From assembly GCF_001625305.1 (NCBI RefSeq), contig NW_017802580.1, positions 769,327 through 833,326 of the forward strand: a DNA stretch of 64,000 nt, read 5' to 3'. Each line of letters starts with the position of its first letter. Positions within the stretch are counted from its first letter, which is position 1. The position numbers and the translations under genes are program-made. The stretch is from Branchiostoma belcheri (lineage: Eukaryota; Chordata; Leptocardii; Amphioxiformes; Branchiostomatidae). Below, one piece after another: positions 36,284-49,265 of this stretch. The notes under the pieces are model-generated. The model had not been told where the DNA came from and ran no database searches. It saw only the letters and a program-made list of their open reading frames with translations.

Positions 36284-39200
36284 CTATATTTTCAGGTTCT
36301 CTTCAATCTGTTTCATTAATGAGTTCCTTATGTCTGATGGCTCAAGCTTCACTGTCATAATTGACGCTTCTTCGTACAATCTCAAAGCTTCTGTTTCACA
36401 ACCAAGAAAGGCCATGTTTGCCCCCATGTTAGTAAGTAAGTTGACAATGTTGGGATGTGCTGTACTCTGGCCATGTATACGCCTGAACATCTGCAGTGCC
36501 TCTTCAAAGTAGCTTTTTGCTGTCTTGTGATCACCAAGACCACACAAGGCTACCCCTAGGTCGGAGAGGATGTTGGCGATGTCAGGGTGTGGCGTTATTT
36601 GACCATGGATACTCCTGTACATCTGTAATGCCTGTTCGTGGTGCCTGATAGCTTTCCTACGATCAGCTAAGTTGAGCCAGACGCGTGCCATGGTCGCCAA
36701 TAAGAGGGCAACGTCTGGATGTGGTGTGGCCTGACCGTAAATTCCCCTGTACAACAACAGTGCCTGTTCGAGGTAGTCGACTGATTTCCTGTTCTCACCA
36801 AGGTCCATCCAGGCCTTCCCCAAATTAAAGAGCACTGTGGCTACGTTTTGATTCGCCTTAGTCTGACCACTCCTATACATCTTCAGAGCCTGTTCAAAGT
36901 ATCTTATACCTTTCCTGGTTTCACCTAAGTGAATCCAGGCATCCCCTAGGTTGTTGAGCGAGGTGGCAATCTTAGCATGTGTTGCAGTCTGACCATGGAT
37001 ACTCCTGTACATATGCAGTGCCTGCTCATGGTAGCTAATAGCTTGTCTGTAATCACCATAACAGTTACCCCAGACTGTGCCCAGAGACATAGCGATATCA
37101 GGGTGTGCTTTGCTTGGGCCATGGATACTTCTGTACATTTTTAAAGCGCTTTCATAGTGAGCGATCGCGTTTGTGTAACCATTCAAATTGTTCCAGGCTT
37201 CCCCCAGGTTGTTATGTATATCTGCAATAAGAGGATGCTCTGAACCCTTACCAACGATAGTACGACACATTTCCAATGCCTGTTCAAAGTACTCAATACC
37301 TTTTTTGTGATTCCCCATCGCATCCCAGACTTGCCCCAGGTTATTGAGAGATGTGGCAATATTAAAATGTGCTTTGCCCTCACCATAGACACACCTGTAC
37401 ATGTGTAATGCCTTGTCATAGTAGCTGATTGCTTTTTTGTAATCACCCAGATTGTACCAGATTAACCCCAAGTTGTTTAATGCAGTGGCAGTTTCGGGGT
37501 GTGGTTTTGTCTGACCGTAAACATTTTTGCACATCTGCAGTGCTTGATCATGGTTACTTCTTGCCCGTCTATATTCACCAAGGTCATGCAATACCATGCC
37601 CATTGTAGTAAATATATTGGCAATGTCAGGATGTGCTGTATCCTCACCATAGATATTCCTGCACATCTGAAGTGCCTGTTCAAGGTATACGATAGCCCTC
37701 TTGCTATCTCCAAGTTTACGCCAGTTCTTCCCTAAAATGCTAAGTGACAGAGCAATGTTAGGATGAACTGCATATTGGCCATAAAGACTCCTTGTCATCT
37801 GCAGTGCCTGTTCTAGATAGGCGAGCGATTTTCTGTAATTACCAAGACTGTGGAAGGCACATCCAAGGGTGTTCAATGGTATTGCAATGTCAAGATGTGT
37901 GGTATTCGGACTGCAGATAGTCTTCTCCATCTGCAGTGCTTGTGTTGCATAATGGATTGCCTTCTTGGGATCTCCCATTCTTTCCCAAAGTGTCCCCAGT
38001 CTGTTAAGAGTGGTTGCAATATTACTATGCGCGGTACTTCTACCGTATACTTGCCAAAACATCTGCAGTGCCTGGTCATAATAAGAGACCGCTTCCTCGT
38101 AGTCACTCGCCCTTTCACAAACTGACCCAATGCAGTACAGTAGCTTGGCGATATCAGTGTGTGCTGCGCCATCCCCATAGATTTTCTTTGTCCTATCTAG
38201 GGCTTCTTTTTGGTAACGAATCGCTTTCTGATGGTCGCCAAGCTTTTGCCAAGCTTTTCCCAACAAGTGCAAGAGAATCGTTCTATCAGTGGCCACATCC
38301 TCACTTAAGGCCTTGTCTAGAAGCTCGATGGCCTGCTTGTATTCACATAGCTCAAAGTACATCCTTGCTTGGATGTCAGAGGAGGAATCGTACAACTCAG
38401 GTACAGAGTTGACTATCTTCATTTCTTTCAATTTGGACAGAAATGCTTTAAGGGGCAATGCAGTGTAGTAGTATCGGAATAACTGTTTTTCATTCGATAG
38501 ATAGAAAACCTGCTTCACTGCATTTTGTTGCGATTCATCCTTGCTCTGTACCGGCAACTCCTTTTCACCAAACACTGATTTCATAGAGGCCAAAGCTGAC
38601 AAGTTTTCCTTCTGCCCACCGTTTGCAATGTACGTTCTGAGTCTGAGTTCTGCTGAGATGCTAACCAGTACAACTAGATGATGTGCATTTTTAGCACTGA
38701 CAACTTTGTTCATCTTCATTTTGTCTATTGTCTTCCAAACCGTTGTAGGCATGACACCTGAAGACAGTGCCAAGCAGTCTACTGCTAAAGCTGGGAAGCG
38801 ATACAGTCCCTTTTTCACGTCCATAATCTGTGCTGTGACTGTTCCCAACTCGTTGAATCGTTTAATGTTTTCCATCAGTGTGTCCTGTGCCAGTTGAATA
38901 GCCATTTTGCCCCCATCAGCTTGAAGTATCTTAACAGTGATGCCCATGTATGTGTCAAACAAATTCTGGTCCCCTGATATCAGGCTTGGGTTTCTCAAGA
39001 CAGTAGAAAGGTGGTATCCTTCTTTTAGATACCGTGTGACATCATTTTGTAACATTGAGGCCATGTTTTCTGGCGTACGGATGAGTTCACTGGCTGGTTC
39101 TGTGTTTGTTCCCTGCCTCCCCAGGGGAGTCTTGCTTGCTTTTGGCATGGAGCCGTCAAATGCGAACCCACGTGGTGTAACTGAGTCGTGGTACCAACTG

Positions 39201-39912
39201 TCAAGGGGGTTATCGGAGTAAAAGTCATTGAGGGATTTTATTCCTAGTGCTGGGAGAATGGTTTCTCCCAGATTAACCACCTTGAGGTGTAGGTAATGGG
39301 TGAGTTTCCGGAAATACAAAAGAGACTCTTCACTTTCTTCCTCTACCAAAATGGCAAACTCCAGGTCTGAATATGGAGTTACTAGCCCTGTGGCCTGAGA
39401 ACCCAAACCCATAAGCGAATGCTTACAAGGAGGGTGGCCTATGACTTTCATGCACTCGTCTACAAGCAAACCGATGAACTCCTTCCTCCCTAATGCAATT
39501 CTTTCAAACAACAGCCTAACGGCCTGAGCTCGCTTTGCCTCTGTCTCTTTGACACACGGGTCATCTGCACTATGTACATAGGGATCCAGCTGCTGGTCAA
39601 TGGTTTCCATCTCCAGCTTGATCTGGTCCCGTATTTCCGTCAGCATTTGTTTGTGTTTTGAACTGTTGTCTAGAGTGACAGATTCATGGATACCCAAAGC
39701 ATATCTAACAAACGCCTTTTCTGTATTAATGATCGCTATTCTTATCTTACCATTAACAGCTTCGTCTTTTGACCTGACTACAGCTGCATTGTAGAGTGCT
39801 GCTGCTTTGACGAAGTCTCCCCCGTCCCCTGTCTTCTGGCCTCGCTTACAGTAGACATCACCCAGCTTGCACAGGGGCTCCACCTCCGTCTGGTACTGCT
39901 TTGCTGTGGGGT
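36284..39912 (-). CDS. Exon 5 of NTase-TPR gene: NTase core and TPR array
   Basis: A 3.6-kb terminal exon. Acceptor at 39913-39914 after a T-rich tract. The NTase core [15 protein letters not shown] maps to about 39370-39410. The TPR array spans about 36330-38300 with a 126-132 bp period, each unit resembling [20 protein letters not shown] plus [11 protein letters not shown]. The tenth unit ([14 protein letters not shown]) is two residues short, so its first helix may be distorted. Confidence 0.9.
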
Positions 39913-41517
39913 CTAAACATACAGAAAAAACAATTAAGCCAGTCTCCAATTAGTTACTTGCATTGCCATGTTTTGGTCACGGTGGGTTTCTAGGATTGAC
40001 AAATTTGCAAAACATCGACAAAATCCTATATCAAATCAAGGAGCTTTCAGGTGATAAAAGCTCCTTGATCAAATTGAACAGAAAAAAATAATTTTAAATA
40101 ATAACAACTTGAAAAGAAAGGCTAAAACAACAAGGTAGACAATATGTAGACTAAAAGTCATAGGGCACAATTTTACTGAGTTTTTCTCTTACCTTTTACA
40201 TGTGCAACCCTAAGTGCACCTGCAAAGTGCTTCTCTGCCGAGTCCAGGTCTTTTGTTAGAAGGGATGCGTCCCCCTTGTTCAGATAGTCTTGATGCTGAC
40301 TAGAAAACAGAAGTCAGGCCAGGTCTTTGCTTTGCTTAAATTACAGAACTTTCGTGATCTTTTAACATATTGACTATGTATCTCAAGGCGTACTTTTGAA
40401 GTTACAACATAGATTATTGTTAGACTAGGCATCTTAGAAAATGCATTGTCAAAATGCAAAGTCGGCTGAAATCGTATACAATGAAATATCGTTAGATAAA
40501 GGATGACTGAAATATCTCTTCAAACTAGAAAGGCAGCTTTTTGCTTTACCACATCCCCCGTGGCTTGAGCACACCCCCCGTACCAAAATGGACCTATCCC
40601 CCATCTGCACTCAGCCTTGTCCTATATTTAATTTACAAAACAAATGCTTCCCCTTTTTAAGAATGACTTCCTATAGTGATCCCAAATTATGTTACGTCCA
40701 GTTAATCAAGAATCAATTCATTTAGTGACCACGCATTATGTTATGGTCCAGTTTAAAAAAAGATGGCAACACATATGTGCACTGTTAACACACATTGCTA
40801 TCCTATAACACAGCCCAAAAGCCCATATAAAACCATTTCAAAGCCTGTATGAAAATAAACATTTCAGAAATGGCAAAAGAAACGTAAGGAAAAACAATAT
40901 GTCTTCACCACAACACTACGTGCTGTTGATGAAGCCATAACAATAATTCTCACCAGGCCGGGTCTGTATTGTCCTCAACAGCAGCAGCGGCTACTTCTGT
41001 TCTGCTTTCCCGGATGCTGCTACAAACAAGATTCTTGATAAATATTGGATGTGGCTTATGTGATTACATTCAATGGAAGGCGGTGTGTTGCACCAAATGG
41101 TGGTTATTGCAATCTATGGTATTTATTTCTAACTTTCAAGATATCCTCCATTCAAGTATGTGTGTGTGTGTGTGTGCATGTCATGTCTGTGAAATATATA
41201 GTGTTGAGTATATAGTGTTCGTGTGTTTGAGAGAGAGATTATGTGGTAACTATATTTGCAAACATTCATTTGCGTGTATCATATGCTTGTGTGTATTTGT
41301 ACATGTAAATATATTACGTAATACATGGATGTGTGTCCTGGTTTGTGTGTAATTGTGTGCGTGTGTAGTGTGGTGTATATGTGTGTGTGTGTGTGCGCTG
41401 TGTGTGTGTAGTGTGGAGTATGTGTGTGTGTAGTGTGGTGTGTGTGTGTAGAGTGATGTATGTATGTGTGTGTATGTGTGTGTAGTGTGGTGTGTGTATG
41501 TGTATGTGTTTAGTGTG

Positions 41518-41554
<37 letters not shown>

Positions 41555-42769
41555 TGTGATGGCTGCCCCCAGTACCGTCACAATGTGGCAGATCCTTACC
41601 TCCTTGTTGTTTCTCGCTGGCTGGCAGGTTTTGAATGTTTCTTCAGTATTTGCTCTATGCTTTGCCTGCCTTCTGCTCTGTTCGGTGTATCTGTCAACGG
41701 CTGCAAAATCCAATCACATGTATCAATAATACTTATTGTTCGTATACCAATAAACAGTTTTCTGTGTTTTATGTGTCTACATTTTTTGGTAAAAAATCGA
41801 AGGCTTTGTCTTCAGAACTACCTGGATTGCATGCTTACATTTAAGTTGAAGTTTGACCAAAGGTGATTTTATACATTTACATTGAATGCTTTGAGGTACG
41901 GCATTATGTTTTGCAAAATAAATCATCCAAATGATACGACGGCCTTATTGTGGGCAATTTATCGAGTTGTTTTATCAATTTGGATTACATCTTAGATCTG
42001 GATTTTTGATTTGATAGAAAATTTAAGAAATTTCACTCACCCTTTTCGTTCTCCAGACCTTTTCCGTGTACTTCATGCGATGTTGCAAAGTCTCTTCTAC
42101 CTCAGGCCGGGCTGCGTGGCCCATACCTTTGAGCAGAATCTCTATGAACAGGGCCTTGTTGTACATTGTGTCAGCCTTGATGAATTGTGCTTTTTGGAAA
42201 GTTTCCTTTCCCTCTGCGAGGTACAGATCGCCAAGTGATTTTAGTATCTCTTGTTCCACGAAGATGTCTCCTTTTGTGATGGCAGCTACCAATTCATGTG
42301 TGTAGGTGTCCTCAGCAGACCGAAAGTCTTGTTTAGCTACCTTTTGGTCAATTTGGACACAGATTTCAGCCACTCGTATGATATTGCTATCAGCAGTGCC
42401 CCAATAGCCTGGCAGGAAATACTGAAACTGTGGAATGTGCCCTTGGAATAGGTTTATGGAGAGTCTGTTCATATAGTTTGATCGGTGATTAAGTGTTTTT
42501 AGTATATTTTTATCTTTGAGACGCATCAATGCAGCACTATAGAGCGCAGAAGCCTTGTCAAATTCTGCTGAATGTCGAGCAAGTTTGCCTTTCTGAAGAT
42601 GCAGGTCTCCAAGACTTTTCAGGACTTCTATCTCAGTAAAGTGATCATTGGCAATAATAGCTTCTCGAAGTGCCCGCCCATAGTTCACTTCTTGTCCGTG
42701 GCGACTCTTGAGGCACAACTCCAAGTTCTGCACCTTGTCTGCTAAGCTAGTCCTGTTGGTCTCAGACAT
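36284..42769 (-). CDS. Nucleotidyltransferase-TPR protein (GlnD/DUF294-like domain plus 15 KLC-type TPRs)
   Basis: Five coding exons with matching phases: 42041-42769, 41600-41700, 40954-41019, 40193-40299 and 36284-39912, giving about 1,543 residues from ATG at 42769 to TAG at 36284. The N-terminus and the exon 4/5 joint carry three copies of a helical pair motif ([39 protein letters not shown]). Around residue 500, [20 protein letters not shown] gives the GS...D-x-E signature of nucleotidyltransferases of the GlnD/DUF294 type, followed by a helical region ([26 protein letters not shown]). Residues about 870-1530 are 15 TPRs of the kinesin light chain/nephrocystin-3 type. Expected to be cytoplasmic. 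Substrate and partners are unknown. NTase-TPR genes are, to my knowledge, expanded in lancelets. Confidence 0.88.
40193..41700 (-). CDS. Exons 2-4 of NTase-TPR gene
   Basis: Exon 2 (41600-41700) encodes a polar linker ([19 protein letters not shown]). Exon 3 (40954-41019) encodes [17 protein letters not shown]. Exon 4 (40193-40299) encodes [17 protein letters not shown] and [11 protein letters not shown], another half helical repeat. Donors are GTAAGG, GTGAGA and GTAAGA. Phases are 0 to 2, 2 to 2 and 2 to 1. Exon 3 is only readable if exon 2 is included: joined directly to exon 1 it meets a TGA. An intron-wide GT/AC repeat lies just after exon 2. Confidence 0.75.
41157..41560. repeat. (GT)n-rich array in intron 2 of NTase-TPR gene
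   Basis: Interrupted GT repeats over 400 bp on the plus strand, i.e. (CA)n in the pre-mRNA. The longest pure run (about 41523-41551) ends some 50 bp from the exon 2 donor. Confidence 0.9.
42041..42769 (-). CDS. Exon 1 of NTase-TPR gene
   Basis: Starts [18 protein letters not shown] and contains two repeats of the LKSLGDL-type helical pair. 243 codons, phase 0 donor GTGAGT at 42040. The in-frame ATG at 42769 is the first good start. Confidence 0.85.
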
Positions 42770-44720
42770 GTCTGCCTTTGCTCTGATTAACTTTTATAGA
42801 AGTGCACCTGGGGAGAGATTTATTAATGCGCCATTAGTCAAAAGAAAACACATTGCAGTGTTTTCTTTTGTTTACTCGTCGGTGGGAATTTACAAAAAAA
42901 AATTGAAAAGTAACATTTTCAAAGCAAATGCATAATGTTTACCTTCGGATATGGTCTGCTCTGTTAATTCTTACTCAAATGCATTCACATACATGTACAT
43001 GTATATGGTGAGAGGAGCCTAAATGCCCACTATGTAATAGCAACATTATGTAACCCAACTCCAGTTACTATGGTGACAGACGTCAACCAAAGAGGCCATT
43101 GGCCAGGTCAGAGGTTAGTGTTTGGAACAGAAGAAGAAGAAATTGAGCAAAAACAATTATATGTTTTCCTTAGGTAAACATAAAAAGAAGTGTTGCAGTT
43201 GACAAAGAAATACGAGTATTGGGTAAATCTAAATTTCAAGTCGGTCATTACATTTCTGCACAACCAATTTTGTTCTATTATTATTTATTTGTAATTATGG
43301 TATCAAAAGAATGTATTAAGTGGTTCGGGTTAAGAAATGGGCAATTACCGTCTGATGCGGTATTTTTTTAATGTACAATCAGAAAGTCTAAGCGGACATA
43401 ATTGAACAAAAAAAAAAAAGAAACACACAAATCCCAGACCCACACACAAAACAGGAGGCATGGGATAAAATGACTATGATGTTTAAAACTGACCTAGAAA
43501 TGCTTGGTAGTACATGCTATTACAGATTTTTTGACTACTGTTAGACTCTTGGATAGAACATTATACAGTCTATACGTTACAAATGAAATAAAATGGATCA
43601 GATATATGTAAGCCAGATATGATCCCAGGTCCTTACGAATAAACAACAGCACCAGGAAGTCCCCACCCGGATACAACTTCCAAGAAATTACTATTTACAT
43701 CGACAGTGGCTCCAGTATTACGACTCTGACGTTATGTCAACATGCCTCAGTGAGAGGTGAAAGTGAAAGAGGTACCGACACAGTTTCTGGCCGTAAAATA
43801 AACATTGGACTACAGCAGGACCAAAGAGGGAGTCCAGTCTGCGAGTTAAAATTAGCTGCGGAGCACAACAATTGTTGTTCTGCACATACAGTACCATCTA
43901 TATAACATCCTGTATACTATTAGGTACAATTTGGGGGTATTTCTCGTGCAACGCAACACACGGCAGCGAAATGCAACAAATGCGGAAGTAACTATGCCAC
44001 TTTGAAAACTATTGTGCCAGGAATGCCAAAAGGACAAGGGTAATAATAGTACTACCGATATATTACTGAATTTTAGGGACCATTGGCTGGCGAAGTCTAC
44101 TAGACTGGCCACTGTTGTACCTAGAACCCTGCTTTATGCAGAACTTTTCTCTGAATAGCCCACGGGTATTCAGAACCCTGTCTGGGGCAAGTCTGCTATC
44201 CTTGTTACGTAGAGATTATCCAGAACCGCGAATGACCCTACTGTTTAAATCTAATCTATTCTAACCCGTTCAGACATTCAACTAGATTCGCGGGGTTTTG
44301 GTTACGATTATAAGTCACGTTTTGGGACACCGATTGCCTTGTTACCTGTCAGTGGCGCCAGACTTGTCTGAGTCTTACCTGGATGTCCGAGACTCCACTG
44401 GAACTTGCATAAAGAGCAGCCTGTTCCTGCTGCAGGTGGTGACTGGGTTTTTCTTCTGCTTTTGGTGGGACTTTCCGCTACGTCACTGCCGGAACTTTCC
44501 GTTGCGTCATGCTTAAGTCAATAGCCTTTGTTGTCTGGTAGTCGTCTGGAACGGAACAAAGGCCACAGAGGGGTTAAAAGTTACACGGTTACGTGATATG
44601 TTTACACCTGGTGGCTATACAAATTACTGTCTCGTAAACGGTCTTTGCGTTTCACAACAGTCTTAGTTGAATTAAGGCGGCTCAGGCTTATAGGAAAGTA
44701 GTATTCTATACATATGCCTG
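42770..44720. other. Upstream region of NTase-TPR gene, no recognised coding sequence
   Basis: Presumably contains the promoter and 5' UTR of the minus-strand gene. I see a poly-A stretch at 42894, ACATACATGTACATGTATAT near 42990, and nothing that reads as protein. Open frames here lack family resemblance. Confidence 0.5.
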
Positions 44721-44726
44721 TAACGT

Positions 44727-45116
44727 TTGATAGCTTGGTCGCACCGCGACCAAATTTCACACAGTTTTAATAGTAGAGGAATCGTGGACACAAATGATTC
44801 CATCAGGGAGTTTGTTGTTCAACCAATGATAGCGGATGAGGCCACATGCCCGGTTAGGGGCTTGGATATGTATGTAGATAAAGCCCGTCAGTTGGGAACG
44901 CCGCTAGACGGGTCCTTCTTTTTTTCCACCTACAACAAAAGAGGCCGACAGACAGCGACTAGTACAATGGAGGCAGCGCTGAAAAAATACCTAAAGGTCA
45001 TGGGCGACAACGAAGGAGAGACCCTACACAGCTTTCGAGCAGGAAGCGCAATCACCGTAGTAATGACGGGCATACCACGGGCAAGCCATAGACCACATCG
45101 GGTGTGTTTTCCTTGA
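44727..45116 (+). pseudogene. Tyrosine recombinase fragment (Crypton/DIRS type)
   Basis: Open frame with CPVRGLDMYVDKARQLG, a short middle, and ETLHSFRAGSAITVVMTG. The H-S-F-R box resembles the HxxR active-site motif of eukaryotic transposon tyrosine recombinases (DIRS/Ngaro or Crypton). Only about 110 residues of the catalytic part remain and the downstream tyrosine is not seen, so this is a remnant. Confidence 0.55.
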
Positions 45117-45119
45117 AGT

Positions 45120-48100
45120 TCATTGGTTACATGCTAATTCCGTATTCTGTGATACTTTATTTCTAGTCTATACTACTTTAATTGTAGGCTGAACTACCTC
45201 TCCCCGGCCCCTATGGCTGTGGGATGTTTGAAATTCAATTTGTCACGTTTTTTTTCCCTTCATTGGTTACATGCTAACTCCGTATTCTATAATACTTCAT
45301 TTCTATGCCGAAGTACCCCGGCTCCAAGGGACAGATTGGCAAAAGTATGCACCACATTTTTATAATTTTTTAATTTTAAAAGATGATGTTAAATAAAAGC
45401 ATCAGCGACGAGTAATTCTTTGTTACATTTGTCACAATTACACTGAACGTATTGTCCCACTAATTGCAGGACAGACTGGGCATTTGCATTTGAATAGTAG
45501 AACTCCAATGATTCCACACAGAACTTCAATGCTCCCACACAGAAAAAAACTACACATGATGTTATTTGTTACGTTCTAATTTCCCAAATTAAAATAGTGT
45601 CCTTCTTCCCATTCTAGGAAATGTTACTGCTGCGGCAGTAATTACTTGAAACACCAATGTTTCAAGAAGTCGTAATGTGCACACATATTGTCTGTCCCCA
45701 CTTTGTATTGCATAAAAAAGTCACAGTACATAAAGAAAGCATCTCCAGAGTATCAATGGTACAAGAGTCAATAATTTTGAATCTCATCAAAGTAACCAGG
45801 GTGCATTCAAGATTCGCCCACATCATCACATTTGCAGAATCCCACCAATTCAGCAGGGAATACATGTAGATAGTCCCATCTATTCTAAAGTTAATACCTT
45901 CTATTGTCTGTTTCTCCCAATCCAGCTGAAAATGTCATCTCTGCGGAAAAACAACACACCTGAAGAGGCAATGCAAGGGGGATGGGAGCACATACGGGAC
46001 ATACTTTGCTTGTTACACCATTGCTTTGCATCATTTTCAAACTTGAACTGTCCTGGGAGTGGCTCCATGCTCTGCCTCATGCTATGCTACAGTAATATAT
46101 AACTGACCATCTGCATAAATTTAAAGCATATTTACATTGTTGCTATTTAAAATATGTTCTTCGTGAAGGGCCAGGCAACACACCAGCGGCAAGGGAGCGA
46201 GACTGTGTAACAAGTAAGTACACACATTTTTCGGGACAAGGATAGTGAGAAAACGTTGGCGGGGGAGGGGGTATTAAACAGAATCGAGCTGAATTCAACA
46301 AGACAATCAAATTAGACCCTTATTATCTCACCAGTTAGATACCATATTGCTAAAACGCGCTTACCCATTTGTTGATTAAAAAAAAAAAAACAAGACGTGG
46401 CTGTGAAACACAAAATGACGTCAAGGTCTAACTTATCACACTTCTTCAACGCACGGTGCCAGCAGAATATATATGCTCTGGTATGGACTTCCAAGAAAGG
46501 TGGAAACGTTTTCTGTACGCCTATTCGTCAAACACTTTTACGAGCAGCCAATAAAAAATGTTGGCGCTTTGGCGCGCTTTGTTGTAATCGGATATGGACA
46601 CTGGCGTCGGTCGTGGCTCTGGTGTTAATTACTGCCAGTTAAAGAGTGTTTCCATGCGCTTAAAGAAAATAGTACCCGGGGACCTACAATTTATATACCT
46701 CTAATACAAAAATATTTGGGGTCTGCAGACTTTTACTTCAACGCTGAGTATTAGAGGGGCAGAACTAAAAATAATATTTCCTTGTTGACGTACAAATCTT
46801 GCTAGACGTCATTGCGGATTAATATAAAAAGACCACCTGGCCGTCGGTGGAATTCGCCTCCAGTCAGTTGGCACTCACATCGTTGGGTTTGGATGTTACG
46901 AACGCTTCTTTAGTCTTTGCTCGGTGTTGTAGGCTTAGACATACATGTATCTTCTATCCTGCTTGCTCTATCTTTTATATAAATACGTTTTTGATGGTTA
47001 CTGTTTTAAGTTACAGTTGGTGAGGTAATATTATTTTTTTCTGATCGCCCCTGTGTGCGTGCGTCCAGCTTGAGCACCAACCGCCAAGCCCTCTATCCCT
47101 TAGCTAGCTATGTATTGTTTCTCCAAGGAACATAAACCTTTGTTCCCGATTCCTTGTTTATTGCTTTTCGTCCATTGTCCTTTCGTAATTTGTCTAGCAA
47201 GAATCGTCCAGCGGCTTAAGTTGCATGTATAGCTTTAGTCCAGTATTGTGCAATTACTATTCCCTTTATTTTGCGGCCTCTCCTGTGAGCAATGCTACGG
47301 CAATCATCTTAAAAAAATACTGGTTATGAATTTGGTTTGAATATATGTGGAGACTTCATGATGGCCATTCTGCTCGGTAAAACCACATGATACGGTCGGG
47401 TTTTTTTTCTACAATTTTTCCGTGTCCGTCATGGCATTTTTTATTTATTTTTGGACTGTTTCTTGTAGGGTCTCTTTCCATCTGTTGAGCAGGTACTTAC
47501 AATATTCCATGTAGTAGTTTAAAGTTAGATTCACACAGTTTTTCATGTTTAAATGTAAAGGTGTGACACTTCCTCAAATACCTCCCCAGTCCAGATTGGA
47601 GATTACACTCTCCCGATATACTTGAGCAGTAGGTATTACACACTTGTAGGACAGATAGGTTGAGTATAAGTATCTACTAAGTGAAGTTGGCAACTTCCTT
47701 GCACGTTTCATTGTACCATAACGTATTGTTTTCGTAACTTACTAAAGACTCTTAGTTGAGCCATTTACGTCCTGTTGATAGCACAAGTGTACTCAAACAG
47801 CCAATGGATTTTATTATTGAGATTTGTCAGCAGTGTCTCTGACGTTATGAAGTCTGAGGCATTGCATACATCTCAAAAAAATAATACCACAGTCCATCCA
47901 GCTTTTAAAGAACAGTGTTGTGTTAGTCATTCAGTCAGTTTTCATTTGTTTTTCATAATTTGTTGACCTCAAACTGAACCAACATTTGTAGAAAAAGCTA
48001 CAGCATAAATTTAGGCAAATCTAGTTTGATCCAGTGATTTTCCCCTCCGTAGCTATATTATCTACATGTAGTAAGATGCATGCATTGAACTGTCAATACA

Positions 48101-48930
48101 TATTTATAACCAGTTTTTTTTACCTGTAGCTAGGGGGCGTCCTGGTAATTCCTCACATTAAAAAGGTGATTTTGTGGAAAGTAACCAATGGGGGAAACTT
48201 TTGAAGCAAAGCATGTGTTTTCATCTGAATTTTGATCTGGAAAAGAAAACGAAGCAGCGAATCTGACAACTTTGTACTACTGTACTACTTTAAAGTAATA
48301 AGCATATTTTGAATATTAATGGATGGCAACCACGCTATGTGAATTTCTCTACAGAATAACTCTACAGCATCTCTCATCTACACAGTCATAATACTCATAG
48401 GACACACAATGTGGGGAAAAAGGCTTACTAGTAATACAAAAACATTAAAGGGTGAAGCAATGGTATTCATGTGGTGAGTATTCATGTGAATATTCATTGA
48501 CTGTATGGATGGAAAAGCTTTAATATCACATGGATTTACTTAGTTGTATGATGTTCAGCATATGATTGGCGTTGAAGTGACAAATAATAAAATTTGTAAC
48601 ATTTCTTCTGAACATCCCTGCAACAAAAACCTACAGCTTGTTTTCGGACATCATACTTGGTTTGGCTTGTTCTGCAGGTTTAGAGTTCAAAACAAACAAA
48701 AAAATTATCAAGGCGAATACATGTATAATACATGTAATAACAACTTCGAACATTAAAATAGGGCACATTAAACCTGGCAAGTGTGAGTATTCACATGCTA
48801 TAGGTATGAGTACTCACAGTATATTCTCGCTGCACCAACAACCTCAAACCGATGGTTCTCTCAAGTACACTACAGTAGGATCAACGCGGTGCATGGTTAA
48901 ATCCTTTGCCTGCAAGATGTCCTCTAACCA
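45120..48930. other. Long AT-rich stretch without recognised genes
   Basis: No frame longer than about 80 codons shows family resemblance. Contains duplicated TTCATTGGTTACATGCTAA segments (45118 and 45259), suggesting a decayed repeat, and a promoter-like site near 46820. Otherwise I see nothing. Confidence 0.5.
46818..46870 (+). promoter_or_regulatory. TATA-type promoter-like sequence
   Basis: AATATAAAAAG at about 46820 is followed about 30 bp later by CTCCAGTCAGTTGG, a plausible initiator. No clear gene follows; it could be part of a solo LTR or a 5' UTR exon. Confidence 0.25.
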
Positions 48931-48934
48931 TCTT

Positions 48935-49182
48935 TTATCCATAGCTTAAAAATTTCCTAAGAATGTTCCTTACAGCTTGATCCAAATTGTCATCACTCAT
49001 GATGCTGTGAGTATCAGACAATATATTCCTGCATCCTGCGGAAAACAGTGGCTTGACTAACATTGCGCTCACGAGTTCTAACGATCTTTTAATCAAGTCT
49101 GGTGGTAAAATGTACCGAGATCTTCCTCTTTCCAACCGCTGTTCCTCAAGAGGTTGTCGGGGCTCTTTCCTTTGTAACACAC
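48935..49182 (-). CDS. Possible terminal exon, function unknown
   Basis: Open on the minus strand with a charged composition (KEPRQPLEEQRLERGRSRY, LDQAVRNILRKFL) ending in TAA. A TTTTTCTACAG acceptor lies at its 5' edge. The 40-bp gap lies just upstream. No family recognised; may be spurious. Confidence 0.25.
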
Positions 49183-49225
49183 TGTAGAAAAATCGATGAA
49201 GGACATACCCTCTTAGTTGACGTTC

Positions 49226-49265
49226 NNNNNNNNNNNNNNNNNNNNNNNNNNNNNNNNNNNNNNNN
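49226..49265. other. Assembly gap (40 N)
   Basis: A 40-base run of N, close to a possible minus-strand exon at 48935-49182. Confidence 0.99.

Noticed and set aside
43852..44112. Hydrophobic minus-strand frame upstream of the NTase-TPR gene
   Set aside because: No family resemblance, no promoter or splice support; hydrophobic residues reflect base composition.
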